From: RGIG6919 sp045531905
GTDB lineage: Bacteria; Bacillota; Clostridia; Lachnospirales; Lachnospiraceae
NCBI GenBank assembly: GCA_045531905.1
Contig: JAZSEY010000003.1
Location: forward strand, 1-64,000
Length of the DNA stretch: 64,000 bases
Reading direction: 5' to 3'
Shown piece by piece: positions 51,868 through 60,638 of the stretch. A program made the position numbers and the translations under genes. Every line of letters starts with the position of its first letter. The stretch's first letter is position 1. The notes beneath the pieces are model-generated. The model made no database searches. It saw only the letters and a list, made by a program, of their open reading frames with translations, and was not told the origin of the DNA.

Positions 51868-54800
51868 CTATGATAAAATCTTTAAATTTGCTTCGAATAA
51901 ATGTAATGTATGCAGATAATGACTTGCTGATTCAATCAACGCATCCTCATCTCGCATTTCTTGATTTCGAAGCATCTCATTGATATAGGCAAATCTGGTA
52001 TCTACATCACCCTGTAATTGTCCGTCTGCAATCACATCGCTTTCCACAATCACAGCGGAACCCTTTGATTCATCCTCTAACGAGTACAATAATCGCTCGC
52101 CTCTAAACACTACAAATTCTTTCACATACAAGCCCGGAAGCATTTCCTCTAATACAACTGTTGTATAGGATGGATTCTGGTCTGTAATACTGTCAAAGCT
52201 ATAATTCACCTTAACTTTCTGATGTACCTCACCACGATAAATCAAATATGTCTTGCAGTAAATATCCTCCGGCAAAGCAACCAACTCTTTAAATGATTTA
52301 AAGAATGGAAGAATCTTTCCGCGTTTCACAAAAGCTTTCACCTGTTTACGAACCCATTCAAACTTCGTCGGATGAATCTGTACAGAACTGTAATACATTA
52401 ACAGTGCCATTGCGGTTAAATCATCATTCAAATTGCCAAGTTCCACTTCATTATACATAATATCAAAGACAAAGGTTGGAACTACAACGCCACCGACTAC
52501 ATACCGAAATGCCGTTTGCTTTAAAAATCCCTTTACTACCATGCCACGACTTCTGCCATAGTAATACGATGAGAACAAATCATAAATGTCATCAGACACC
52601 TGATTGGTAAAGAGAATTTGTGCCAATGCATTTTCTTCTAATTCTCTGGTATCTGAAATAATGCCTCGACAACGCTTCCACAAGGTACAAAGCTCGTCCA
52701 CCATACCACGATAATGTGTAGACAGATGTTTCAGTACCGCCTCTCCGTATCTGTCATGCTCATACAAACGGACACAGATAGATGTCAGAAGTTCATCATG
52801 CATACAATCAGGTTCATTGGCCAAAAAACTAACCAATCTAAGCAGACTCTCATCCTGAACATCATGGTAACTAAATCTTTTAATCAAAGCATAGGCTTTT
52901 CGATATAAGCCTTCTTGTATCATCAAGCCTGTCAGATATCCTGCATTTTCCTGTAGCACACACTCACCATCAACCCGCTCTAAATATTTCTGTAAAATGG
53001 CACTGTCATAATGTGTGTCATAGTAGGAAATCATTGTCACCAATGCTTCCTGCTTCTTTTCCACGGATAATTCTTTTTTGTGAATCAACTCTCTCGCAAG
53101 ATTGATTTCCTGAATATTTTGTCCTAACAGTTTTTTCGCATTTGCATACAAATATAACAACAAACGATAATCGAAAGGACTATACTTGTAGCACAAATCA
53201 ATATAGAAGCGTTCTTCTACTAATTTTTCTAAACGATATGGTATCGTACTGATGTAACGGTTACCATACTCGTCCAACAAGGAAATAGCAGCCGAATCTG
53301 TAATAATCTCAATGTATGCCACACCATTTTTCACCGGCACGACTACTTCTTTTTCCATCTCTCTGTGCTTCACCACAACCGACTTGATATGTGGATTCGC
53401 ACAAATCAGTTTACGTTTAAATATAATATTCACTAACTGGAAAGCATACTTTTCACTTACCTGACCAGGGTCTAAAAACTCCGCATAAATTACAGATAAA
53501 TCATCACTCATATTGCCCTGCAAGATCTGCTCACCCATAAAGGCCTCGATATTACCCACATATTCATGATAGACATTAATATAATCATCCTTATTTGCAA
53601 TAATATTTGCATAAAGATATGCAGTCTCGGCTTCCGTTAACGTATTCTTGTAATTCAAATACTTAAGCACCTGATATGGAATTCTGTCGTATTCCTTCAT
53701 ATCCATGCTTCGCAAAAAGCATTCATTTAATCCAATCAACTTTAAGGATGCGTCGATTGCCAATGCATAGTATTTGTGATATTTGTGTGCCAACTGATTG
53801 CCTGTAATTAACATGGTCACCATAACCTTCAGACAATCTTCTGCTTTGCTCTCTTCATAAATGCTTTCCAAATTATGGAATATCTGAGGGGTAAATCCTC
53901 TTTCCTTCGCAGCAAGTAAAACGTAACTTTGCTTTATCTCTGAGGAAATAAAATCTTCTTTGATACCCCAATGAATAGCCGCCTGTTCTAGTGGACCAAG
54001 CTTCCTAAAAATCAATGGCTCCTGATTAAAGACATCGCAAATCTCCAAGTACATAATCGGGCTTCGCATACCGGCAATATATAATCTCTCAATCAACTTA
54101 TATAATGCCATCTTATCCTCACGTAACGTTTCCTCTACATGCATATATAACCAATAATAAAACAACTCCGGCTTATCGTCCTGCAAGCGTCGTTCTAACA
54201 TATTGGCAGTCTTTTTAATGGCTAGTGGGTCCTTTGTGAGCATGGTTTTGATATACTGATAGTAACATGCCTCCATCTCACCATGGATAATATGTACATC
54301 ATCAGCTTCCATACGCAGACATTCCTGTCTCACGTACTCACTTTCTCCCATCAATAACTGCATATGTAAAACACCCAATCGGAACAATCCATTTTCCGGA
54401 TCACACTTTATTAAATTCTGCAATGTAAAGAGTGAGCGTTCTACATATTGATGTAACTCTAATCTTCCAAGTCGGAAATCTATATAACTCTGCACTAAAC
54501 GTAGCATGCTTGCTTTATAAATTCTCTTCGGTTCTAATTCTTCAGAACGGTCACGGGCAACCGAAAATCCCTTTCCAATCACCACTTCTACTACTAGTTT
54601 TTGGAATACATTTTCAATGGTAATATGTGCTACATGTCCGTCCGCTTCCATCAAATCCGGATTCACAAAAAATTCTAAGGTATAATCATTACCAAAGAAA
54701 TCTTCACTGATAAGCAATTTCTTTCCTACTGTTAAAAACGCACTATCTGAAGAAATGACCGTATTCGTAAATCCCCATGTATTTCTGGAAATGCGAAGTT

Positions 54801-55434
54801 TACCACTCGTCTTTGATGTTGGCATCTCCATGGAAATAATCTCTGTACTAACTGACAACATCAACACTTTTTTCTTATGTATGTATACTAAAAATTCCTC
54901 TAACGCCTGACTGGCAGACAAACTAAACCGCAGGCTGTCATACACCTTTGCCAACTGCGGTTGTCCGGTTAAAAATGTATTTTCAAAATCTGGGGACTCA
55001 AATAGACGCAATGCTTCCTGCCATGATTTTTCAGCCAAGGTTGCAAACTGGAACATGTCCTTCACATTGCCGATAGACGTGGTTACATACGGCGCAACAA
55101 TCTCAACTGTGTATGGAACAACAAACTCTCCGCCATCAGTTATCACATTAATCTTGCCACGAATCATCTTTCCCTGTTCATAATGACTACCATCAAAATG
55201 ATACTTAATGTGACATTGGCGCTCCACAAATACATGCTGATCAAAGGTGAACAAATAACGCTCATCATAAGCCATCACCTTCATCTGCTTGTCCTGTACA
55301 TTGGAAAGTGTAAGTATTCCATGATACACACTACCTGCTTCAATCTTCAATTGTAGTTGCGGCTCAGAGATTAAAACTTCCGGTCTTTGAAATCGAAAAT
55401 CACCTCTGGCATATTGCTCTACAGTTGCCTTCAT
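51868..55434 (-). CDS. DUF5717 family giant helical-repeat protein
   Basis: This protein of about 1188 aa has the DUF5717 layout. The N-terminal third is beta-rich with Ig-like sheets (LQLKIEAGSVYHGILTLSN, then YDERYLFTFDQHVFV), a long alpha-solenoid of helical repeats fills the middle, and a beta domain with VLEEMLPGLYVKEFVVF ends it. There is no signal peptide or membrane segment. I chose the ATG at 55432-55434 because GGGTGGG lies 4-5 bases upstream; an ATG 57 bases earlier has no ribosome site and is only 8 bases from the predicted transcription start. It is the first gene of the operon leading to valS. Confidence 0.8.
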   Translation of the reverse strand: MKATVEQYARGDFRFQRPEVLISEPQLQLKIEAGSVYHGILTLSNVQDKQMKVMAYDERYLFTFDQHVFVERQCHIKYHFDGSHYEQGKMIRGKINVITDGGEFVVPYTVEIVAPYVTTSIGNVKDMFQFATLAEKSWQEALRLFESPDFENTFLTGQPQLAKVYDSLRFSLSASQALEEFLVYIHKKKVLMLSVSTEIISMEMPTSKTSGKLRISRNTWGFTNTVISSDSAFLTVGKKLLISEDFFGNDYTLEFFVNPDLMEADGHVAHITIENVFQKLVVEVVIGKGFSVARDRSEELEPKRIYKASMLRLVQSYIDFRLGRLELHQYVERSLFTLQNLIKCDPENGLFRLGVLHMQLLMGESEYVRQECLRMEADDVHIIHGEMEACYYQYIKTMLTKDPLAIKKTANMLERRLQDDKPELFYYWLYMHVEETLREDKMALYKLIERLYIAGMRSPIMYLEICDVFNQEPLIFRKLGPLEQAAIHWGIKEDFISSEIKQSYVLLAAKERGFTPQIFHNLESIYEESKAEDCLKVMVTMLITGNQLAHKYHKYYALAIDASLKLIGLNECFLRSMDMKEYDRIPYQVLKYLNYKNTLTEAETAYLYANIIANKDDYINVYHEYVGNIEAFMGEQILQGNMSDDLSVIYAEFLDPGQVSEKYAFQLVNIIFKRKLICANPHIKSVVVKHREMEKEVVVPVKNGVAYIEIITDSAAISLLDEYGNRYISTIPYRLEKLVEERFYIDLCYKYSPFDYRLLLYLYANAKKLLGQNIQEINLARELIHKKELSVEKKQEALVTMISYYDTHYDSAILQKYLERVDGECVLQENAGYLTGLMIQEGLYRKAYALIKRFSYHDVQDESLLRLVSFLANEPDCMHDELLTSICVRLYEHDRYGEAVLKHLSTHYRGMVDELCTLWKRCRGIISDTRELEENALAQILFTNQVSDDIYDLFSSYYYGRSRGMVVKGFLKQTAFRYVVGGVVVPTFVFDIMYNEVELGNLNDDLTAMALLMYYSSVQIHPTKFEWVRKQVKAFVKRGKILPFFKSFKELVALPEDIYCKTYLIYRGEVHQKVKVNYSFDSITDQNPSYTTVVLEEMLPGLYVKEFVVFRGERLLYSLEDESKGSAVIVESDVIADGQLQGDVDTRFAYINEMLRNQEMRDEDALIESASHYLHTLHLFEANLKILS

Positions 55435-55505
55435 GATACCCACCCAAGTTTGAAAATTTCTACGTCTGTCAACAAATTCCAGTCTTGCCATCTAAGATTA
55501 ATGTT

Positions 55506-55534
55506 ATTATAATTAGATTAACGTTGTATGACAG
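55506..55534 (-). promoter_or_regulatory. Promoter of the DUF5717-valS operon
   Basis: On the minus strand CTGTCA (55529-55534) and TATAAT (55506-55511) are 17 bases apart. The start near 55499 gives a leader of about 65 bases to the chosen ATG. The -35 region touches that of the divergent aminotransferase promoter. Confidence 0.6.
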
Positions 55535-55553
55535 ACATACGTACATTTATTAT
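55524..55553 (+). promoter_or_regulatory. Promoter of the aminotransferase gene
   Basis: TTGTAT (55524-55529) and TATTAT (55548-55553) are 18 bases apart, divergent from and overlapping the DUF5717 promoter. The leader would be about 35 bases long and ends in AGAGGGG. Confidence 0.5.
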
Positions 55554-55596
55554 AGCAAAAAATATGTAAATAGAAAAGGAAAAGAGGGGAATTTTT

Positions 55597-56691
55597 ATGG
55601 CAAACGAAACAAAAGCATTTCATGGCAGTGATATCGAAACTGCAGCTGGTGCATTTCTCATTGAGAAAACAGCCATCATACCATTTGCCGCAAATGTAAA
55701 TCCACTTGGACTGTCCGACAAGGTAAAAAAGACTTTGCAAAACAACATCAATTGCATCAATTCTTACCCAGACCGTGACTACAAGAAATTAAAAGAAGCT
55801 ATCAGTGCATACACCTCTGCAGATCCGTCTCATATTTATGTAGGCAATGGCTCTTCAGAATTAATCCGACTTTGCATTGAATTTTTTAATCCTAAAAAAG
55901 CAGTTGTTGTAACGCCGACCTACAGCGAATATGAACGCAACATCACCATGCATGGTGGAGAAGTGATTACTTACGCTTTGGATGAAGAACAGGATTTCCA
56001 CATGGACGTCACACACTTCATCAAACAATTGGATAGTTCCATAGATATGATTGTAATCTGCAATCCAAACAATCCTACCTCGACTGCTATCAGTGCAGCG
56101 GATATGGAAACAATTTTAGATGCTTGCAAACTTTTAGACATCTTCGTTATGGTTGACGAAACATACATGGAATTCCATCCAAAACTGGAAGAGTACACCG
56201 CTATCCCTCTCGTTAAGGATTATGACAACATCTGCGTCATTCGTGGTGTCTCTAAGTTCTTTGCAGTTCCAGGTCTCCGCCTCGGCTACACCATCTGTAG
56301 CAACGAAGTGTTCTACAAGGTATTAAATAGCATTGAAACTCCATGGAACGTGAATTCTTTCGCCGTAGAAGCTGGAAAAGTAATGTTTGCTGACGAGGAT
56401 TATATTACTGAAACAAAGAATCTGATTCACACAGAGCAGAATCTTGTATATACCGCATTGAAATCCAGAAAAACCATTAAAGTTTACAAACCGGAATCAA
56501 ACTTTATTCTGGTGAAACTGTTAAAAGAAGACCTGACTGCCAAGCAGGTTTATGAATACTGTATGGAAGCCGGCTACATGATTCGGGATTGCTCTGATTA
56601 CAAAGGTTTAGGTGAAAAATACATCCGGTTCTGCTTTATGAAGCCAGGACAAAATGATAAGCTGGTAAACAGAATACTCGAAATAGTATAG
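55597..56691 (+). CDS. Class I/II aminotransferase, HisC/CobD-like
   Basis: This 364-aa pyridoxal-phosphate enzyme has the Schiff-base lysine K220 in RGVSKFFAVPGLRLGY, the CNPNNPT motif near 155-161 and VDETYMEF near 187-194. The opening FAANVNPLGLSDKV resembles both histidinol-phosphate aminotransferase and CobD threonine-phosphate decarboxylase (NINPLG). No his or cob genes are nearby, so sequence cannot choose between them. A residue-level comparison of the substrate phosphate site would. It stands alone, with its stop 6 bases before the outer arm of fold-back copy 3. Confidence 0.85.
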   Translation: MANETKAFHGSDIETAAGAFLIEKTAIIPFAANVNPLGLSDKVKKTLQNNINCINSYPDRDYKKLKEAISAYTSADPSHIYVGNGSSELIRLCIEFFNPKKAVVVTPTYSEYERNITMHGGEVITYALDEEQDFHMDVTHFIKQLDSSIDMIVICNPNNPTSTAISAADMETILDACKLLDIFVMVDETYMEFHPKLEEYTAIPLVKDYDNICVIRGVSKFFAVPGLRLGYTICSNEVFYKVLNSIETPWNVNSFAVEAGKVMFADEDYITETKNLIHTEQNLVYTALKSRKTIKVYKPESNFILVKLLKEDLTAKQVYEYCMEAGYMIRDCSDYKGLGEKYIRFCFMKPGQNDKLVNRILEIV

Positions 56692-56723
56692 CGAAATAGA
56701 TAAAAGTGAAATACTAACAATAA

Positions 56724-56752
56724 GGGGGTTGTCAAAGGCAGCCTCCTTAATT
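56724..56752 (+). terminator. Terminator of the aminotransferase gene (left tip of fold-back copy 3)
   Basis: GGGGGTTG and CAGCCTCC form an 8-bp stem with G-T pairs, followed by TTAATTT, 33 bases after the aminotransferase stop. It is the left outer tip of the palindrome. Confidence 0.65.
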
Positions 56753-57157
56753 TATGTAATTCATGTATCAAATGTATTTGTAGGATAATGGGAGATATAA
56801 AGATGCTAAGCATCATCTCGTTTTTCTATTTTAGAATACGTTAGTGCTGTTTTCTGTCTTTTTCAATTCCACGCACAAAGGCTTCACAAAATAAGGAGTT
56901 ACAAGTGTTTCGGTGTACCGTTTGCACTCTCCAAAATGCGTAGCAGTACGTAATGCCGTGAAATGCACGGCATAAGTACTGACGCATTTTGAGGCACGCC
57001 TCAATCACTTGTAACTTCTTATTTTGTGAGTTTGTGTGTGGAATTGTAATAAAAAGGCAGAAAGTAGCACTTTAAGTATTCTCAATAGAAAAATGCTATG
57101 ATACGTGCATCTCTTATATCTCCCATTTATCTCAAATACATTTGATACATAAAACTA

Positions 57158-57191
57158 CATAGATAAAGGAGGCTGCCCCATGACAACCCCC
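57158..57191 (-). terminator. Terminator of the Ig-repeat gene (right tip of fold-back copy 3)
   Basis: On the minus strand GGGGGTTG and CAGCCTCC (57184-57191 with 57168-57175) form an 8-bp stem with a short loop, followed by TTTATC, 9 bases past the stop at 57201. It is the right outer tip of the palindrome. Confidence 0.65.
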
Positions 57192-57200
57192 TTATCACTT

Positions 57201-60200
57201 TTATTTCACTTTTATCTTTTTCACCTTACTATATGCACCGTATATTTTCGTCTTGCCCACGGTCTTATAGCTTCGGATTTTTACATAATAAGTCTTTTTA
57301 GATTTCAGTTTCTTGATAGTCTTTGAAATTGTTTTATAAGACTTAACTGTGATTACTTTTTTGTTTTTCTTAAACTTCTTATCAGTTGCAATTACAATCT
57401 CATAACCACTTACCTTAGAATCTTTCTTCCAAGTTATCTTTAACAACTTCTTCTTTGGTGAAGTCAGTTTCTTAATAGATATCTTCTTAGGCTTCACTGT
57501 AAGGGTTACGGTTTTGCTTGCTGCTTTATAACTTTCCGTTTCAGCCGCAGTAATCGTAATAGTTGCCTTGCCCGTTCCCTTAATTGTAACCTTACCAGCA
57601 GAACTAACCTTTGCCACCTTTGTACTAGACGACTTATAAGTTAATGCACCATCGCCATTTGTTTTTGCCTTCAGCGAAAATGTCTTATCTCCATAGGTTT
57701 TTGTAATCTTTGTTTTAGACACACTTATGGTTTGAGTCATTTTTTCTGCCGGAACCGGGTCTGGTTCTGGTGTTGGATCTGGCGTCGGCGTTGGGTCCGG
57801 TGCTGGATCCGGTGTTGGCGTTGGGTCTGGTGTCGGATCTGGTGTCGGGTCTGGTGCTGGATCTGAACCAGCTTCTTCACCATCATTTGTCTCCTCAATT
57901 ACAGTTACTGTACAAGACTTTGAAATGTCACTGCCATCTGCTGCCGTTGCTGTTATTGTTGCTTTTCCTGCCTTTATAGCTGTTACTGTTACAGTATGGT
58001 CTGTTTTCGTTTGCATAACAACAGCTTCACCCACAGAGTCCCAATTAATAGTGTCATCCGTCACTGTTAATGGAGAAATGTTCTCTACGCTTATTGTTGC
58101 CGTTTCTCCCACTTTCAAACTTACTGCTTCTGGTGAAAGTGTGAATTCTTTCATTTTTGTTGGTGCCACTACAATATCAAAGGTTCCAATTACTTCACTG
58201 CCATCGTTTGCTGTCGCTGTAATGGTTACTGTCTGATTTCCTGTTTTGTCCGCTGCTTCAATTTCCACCATTCCACTTTCATTAACCTTTACCAAATTAC
58301 TATTTGTGGACCATGTAACAGTTTTTTCAGTAGCTGTTGACGGAGTTACTGTTGCCGTCAATTGAATACTATCTCCAGTCTGATAATTTTCTTTATCTGA
58401 ATTTGCACTAATTGTAATACTTTCCACTGGAACTATATCACTAGCTACTGTTACCGTGATTGTCGCAGTTACTCCACTACCATCAGTTGCAGTTGCTGTA
58501 ATGGTTGCAGTTCCCTCTGCCATCGCCTCTAAAGCGCCTGTTGTCTCATTTACTTTCACCTTACTTGCATCTGAGGAACTCCATGTAACCGTCCTCACCG
58601 TAGTCGTTGATGGGGTTACATTTGTGATACCAAGGATAGTAGTTGCTCCAACTTTCAATGTTAGCACATTGGGGTTGATGGTAAAACTCTCCATCATTGT
58701 CGGCTCAATTACTAATGTATAGGTATCTTGTGCGAATGCACTACCAGCATCTACTGCTTTTACAGTAATCTTAACAGATTTCGTTGTTGCATTTCCAGAA
58801 TCCTTCAAGATAGTAACTTTTCCATTGTTATCCACACTTGCATAATTGGAATCTTCCGATGTCCATGTGTAATTTACAGGTAAATGAATTTTGTTCGGGG
58901 AACATGTTGCCGAAAGCTGTACTGTCTGTCCAGCCTTTACATTTACGCTATCAGTTGTAGCACCAGTTGTATTACAACCAATCGTTACCGAAGCAATCTT
59001 ATCATACACTGTTATAACGCAACTATCAGATTTACCACTGCCATCTGCAGCGGTTGCAGTTATCGTCACAGTCCCTGCCTTGCTGACAGTTACTAAACCA
59101 TCGTCCACTGTCGCCACAGATGTATCGCTAGAACTCCATGTAATGGATTGATTACTTGCATTAATAGGTGACACCGTCGCATTCAACTTTCGGCTATCAC
59201 CTGTATATAAAGTTAATGTATCACTATCCAGTGTCACAGACTCAACTGCCACCGTTGTAGAGCCCGCGCTAGAGCCTGTTACTGTTACAGTAACATTTGC
59301 ATACATAGACGGATTTGCTTTACCCGCAACTGTTATTGTTGTGGTACCAGCCGACATGCCATATACATTACCATTCGCATCTACTGTAGCAATGCTCGTA
59401 TCATGACTTGTAAATGTTAACTCAGACATCAAGGCTTGCTCACATGTTTCTTCGTCCACTGGACAATCAATAATTACAATTGGCGCAAAAGTTCCTGCCT
59501 CCACAGACAGCATTGACTCAACACTGAGACCTTGTATCTCGCGAGCAGTTGTCACCGTTACTTGATAGGTATCAAAGGCAGTTCGTGCACCTTCTGGCAC
59601 GCTAGCAGTAATCGTTGCATCTCCATAGCCAACACCAGTTACCAAACCATTTGCACTGACTGTCGCAACGCTAGGGTTACTTGAACTCCAAACAACATTT
59701 GTATAATCCGCATCCGACGGCGTTACATTCACTCCCAGTTGTTGCGTTTTTCCTGTGGTTGTCCATACTACATATGACTCAGAATTCGTAATCTTAACAC
59801 TCTCAGTCACTTTATTACAAACATATAGTTCCAAACTATAAGAAAGCTTTGTGCCATCTGTTGTTCTTGCTGTCAATGTGGTTGTTCCCTTTGTTAGTGG
59901 AGTAATTCGAATCACACAATCAGCAACCGTTTCAACAGAGGCAACTGCCGGATTTTCAACAGTCCATCTCAAGTTCCTATTACTTACAACATTATTGGAA
60001 TTACGACCCTCGAATCTCACAGTTAATTCACGAGGACCTGCGGCTGTTTCAGTTAATGCAATCGCTTTGCCTGTGACAGCATAACCTGCATCACATACAG
60101 AAAAGCTTTTCGCCTTATTTACATACTGTCTATCATTAGACACGCCTCCAGATCCCATCGCAGGTGGCTGATTGTCAATATTATAGTGAATAATCACATC

Positions 60201-60635
60201 GCTATCTAACTCTAAAGTTGATACGGACGTATTGTAATATAAATCAATAGTCGAAAATCCATTTTCGGTCGCCTTCAGCGTAGTTAACTTTGTATTCTCG
60301 TTAACATTTAAAGCACTTAAGTTGCGACCAGTCACATCTAAAAACGTCAAATTTTCAAAGTATTGTAATCCCCAATCCAATGTAGACACGTTGGTATTAG
60401 ACAAATCAATAACCGTCACATTATCCATTTCTGTTGTAGACAAAATACCATCCTTATTTTGATCTATATAACTGGATACATATGCCTTAAAGCCAGCATC
60501 TGGAAAATGATTATTATCAATAACAATACTGGAACTCGCAGCCTCAACCTTTTTCACCCCAACCACTGGTAACAAGCTCACTGCCATTACCAGTGTCAAT
60601 ACATATGCCAATCCCCTTTTCAATACCTTCTTCAT
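57201..60635 (-). CDS. Exported multi-Ig (BIG2) surface protein
   Basis: This 1144-aa protein has a signal peptide (residues 1-32, ending VEAASS). A short leucine-rich-like region (about 35-155; FLDVTGRNLSALNVNE) comes next, then about eight bacterial Ig-like group 2 domains to about residue 925. Each Ig domain carries a WSSS-ASV- and GTATITATA-type pattern. A Pro/Asp-rich linker (PDPTPDPTPDPTPTPDPAPD, about 930-970), an MBG-like domain and a C-terminal Fn3-like domain rich in Lys follow. There is no LPXTG, so it may bind the wall through its basic end. It begins 3 bases before the aspS stop ends, with GGAGGAG inside aspS, so synthesis is linked to aspS. Confidence 0.9.
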   Translation of the reverse strand: MKKVLKRGLAYVLTLVMAVSLLPVVGVKKVEAASSSIVIDNNHFPDAGFKAYVSSYIDQNKDGILSTTEMDNVTVIDLSNTNVSTLDWGLQYFENLTFLDVTGRNLSALNVNENTKLTTLKATENGFSTIDLYYNTSVSTLELDSDVIIHYNIDNQPPAMGSGGVSNDRQYVNKAKSFSVCDAGYAVTGKAIALTETAAGPRELTVRFEGRNSNNVVSNRNLRWTVENPAVASVETVADCVIRITPLTKGTTTLTARTTDGTKLSYSLELYVCNKVTESVKITNSESYVVWTTTGKTQQLGVNVTPSDADYTNVVWSSSNPSVATVSANGLVTGVGYGDATITASVPEGARTAFDTYQVTVTTAREIQGLSVESMLSVEAGTFAPIVIIDCPVDEETCEQALMSELTFTSHDTSIATVDANGNVYGMSAGTTTITVAGKANPSMYANVTVTVTGSSAGSTTVAVESVTLDSDTLTLYTGDSRKLNATVSPINASNQSITWSSSDTSVATVDDGLVTVSKAGTVTITATAADGSGKSDSCVITVYDKIASVTIGCNTTGATTDSVNVKAGQTVQLSATCSPNKIHLPVNYTWTSEDSNYASVDNNGKVTILKDSGNATTKSVKITVKAVDAGSAFAQDTYTLVIEPTMMESFTINPNVLTLKVGATTILGITNVTPSTTTVRTVTWSSSDASKVKVNETTGALEAMAEGTATITATATDGSGVTATITVTVASDIVPVESITISANSDKENYQTGDSIQLTATVTPSTATEKTVTWSTNSNLVKVNESGMVEIEAADKTGNQTVTITATANDGSEVIGTFDIVVAPTKMKEFTLSPEAVSLKVGETATISVENISPLTVTDDTINWDSVGEAVVMQTKTDHTVTVTAIKAGKATITATAADGSDISKSCTVTVIEETNDGEEAGSDPAPDPTPDPTPDPTPTPDPAPDPTPTPDPTPEPDPVPAEKMTQTISVSKTKITKTYGDKTFSLKAKTNGDGALTYKSSSTKVAKVSSAGKVTIKGTGKATITITAAETESYKAASKTVTLTVKPKKISIKKLTSPKKKLLKITWKKDSKVSGYEIVIATDKKFKKNKKVITVKSYKTISKTIKKLKSKKTYYVKIRSYKTVGKTKIYGAYSKVKKIKVK
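57757..57866 (-). repeat. Short tandem repeats encoding the Pro/Asp linker
   Basis: Six-base units of the GGNTCT/GGNGTT type repeat about 18 times and encode alternating PDPT, PDPA and PTPDP. Repeats like this can change in number by slippage in steps of 6 bases, which keeps the frame, so linker length may vary between strains. Confidence 0.75.
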
Positions 60636-60638
60636 ACC

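Larger units (their letters stand above)
56698..57217. repeat. Large fold-back (palindromic) element, copy 3 (inverted)
   Basis: A 520-bp imperfect palindrome is centred near 56963, with apex GCCGTG (56955-56960) and CACGGC (56966-56971). It is in the opposite orientation to copies 1 and 2: the TTGAGG-GTGCCTC side of the internal loop is on the right (as its complement) and the CCGTTTGCACTCTCC side on the left. Middle arms pair with their own sequence (ATAAGGAGTT against AACTTCTTAT). Outer arms share TGTATCAAATGTATTTG and GGGAGATATA. The tip hairpin GGGGGTTGTCA is at 56724 and its complement ends at 57191. Beyond the tips, AGATAAAAGTGAAATA (56698-56713) is repeated in inverse at 57202-57217, inside the 3' end of the next gene. 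Confidence 0.9.

Noticed and set aside
51868..55491. Longer start of the DUF5717 gene at 55491
   Set aside because: It has no ribosome binding site and lies about 8 bases from the predicted transcription start; the ATG at 55434 has GGGTGGG upstream.
15764..57217. CRISPR array or direct-repeat array
   Set aside because: The repeated elements are three distant palindromes of nearly 500 bp, not short regularly spaced repeats; no cas genes are present.
57770..59151. Leu/Val/Ser-rich frames opposite the Ig-repeat gene
   Set aside because: The low-complexity translations reflect the Thr/Pro/Asp repeats of the real gene read in reverse.
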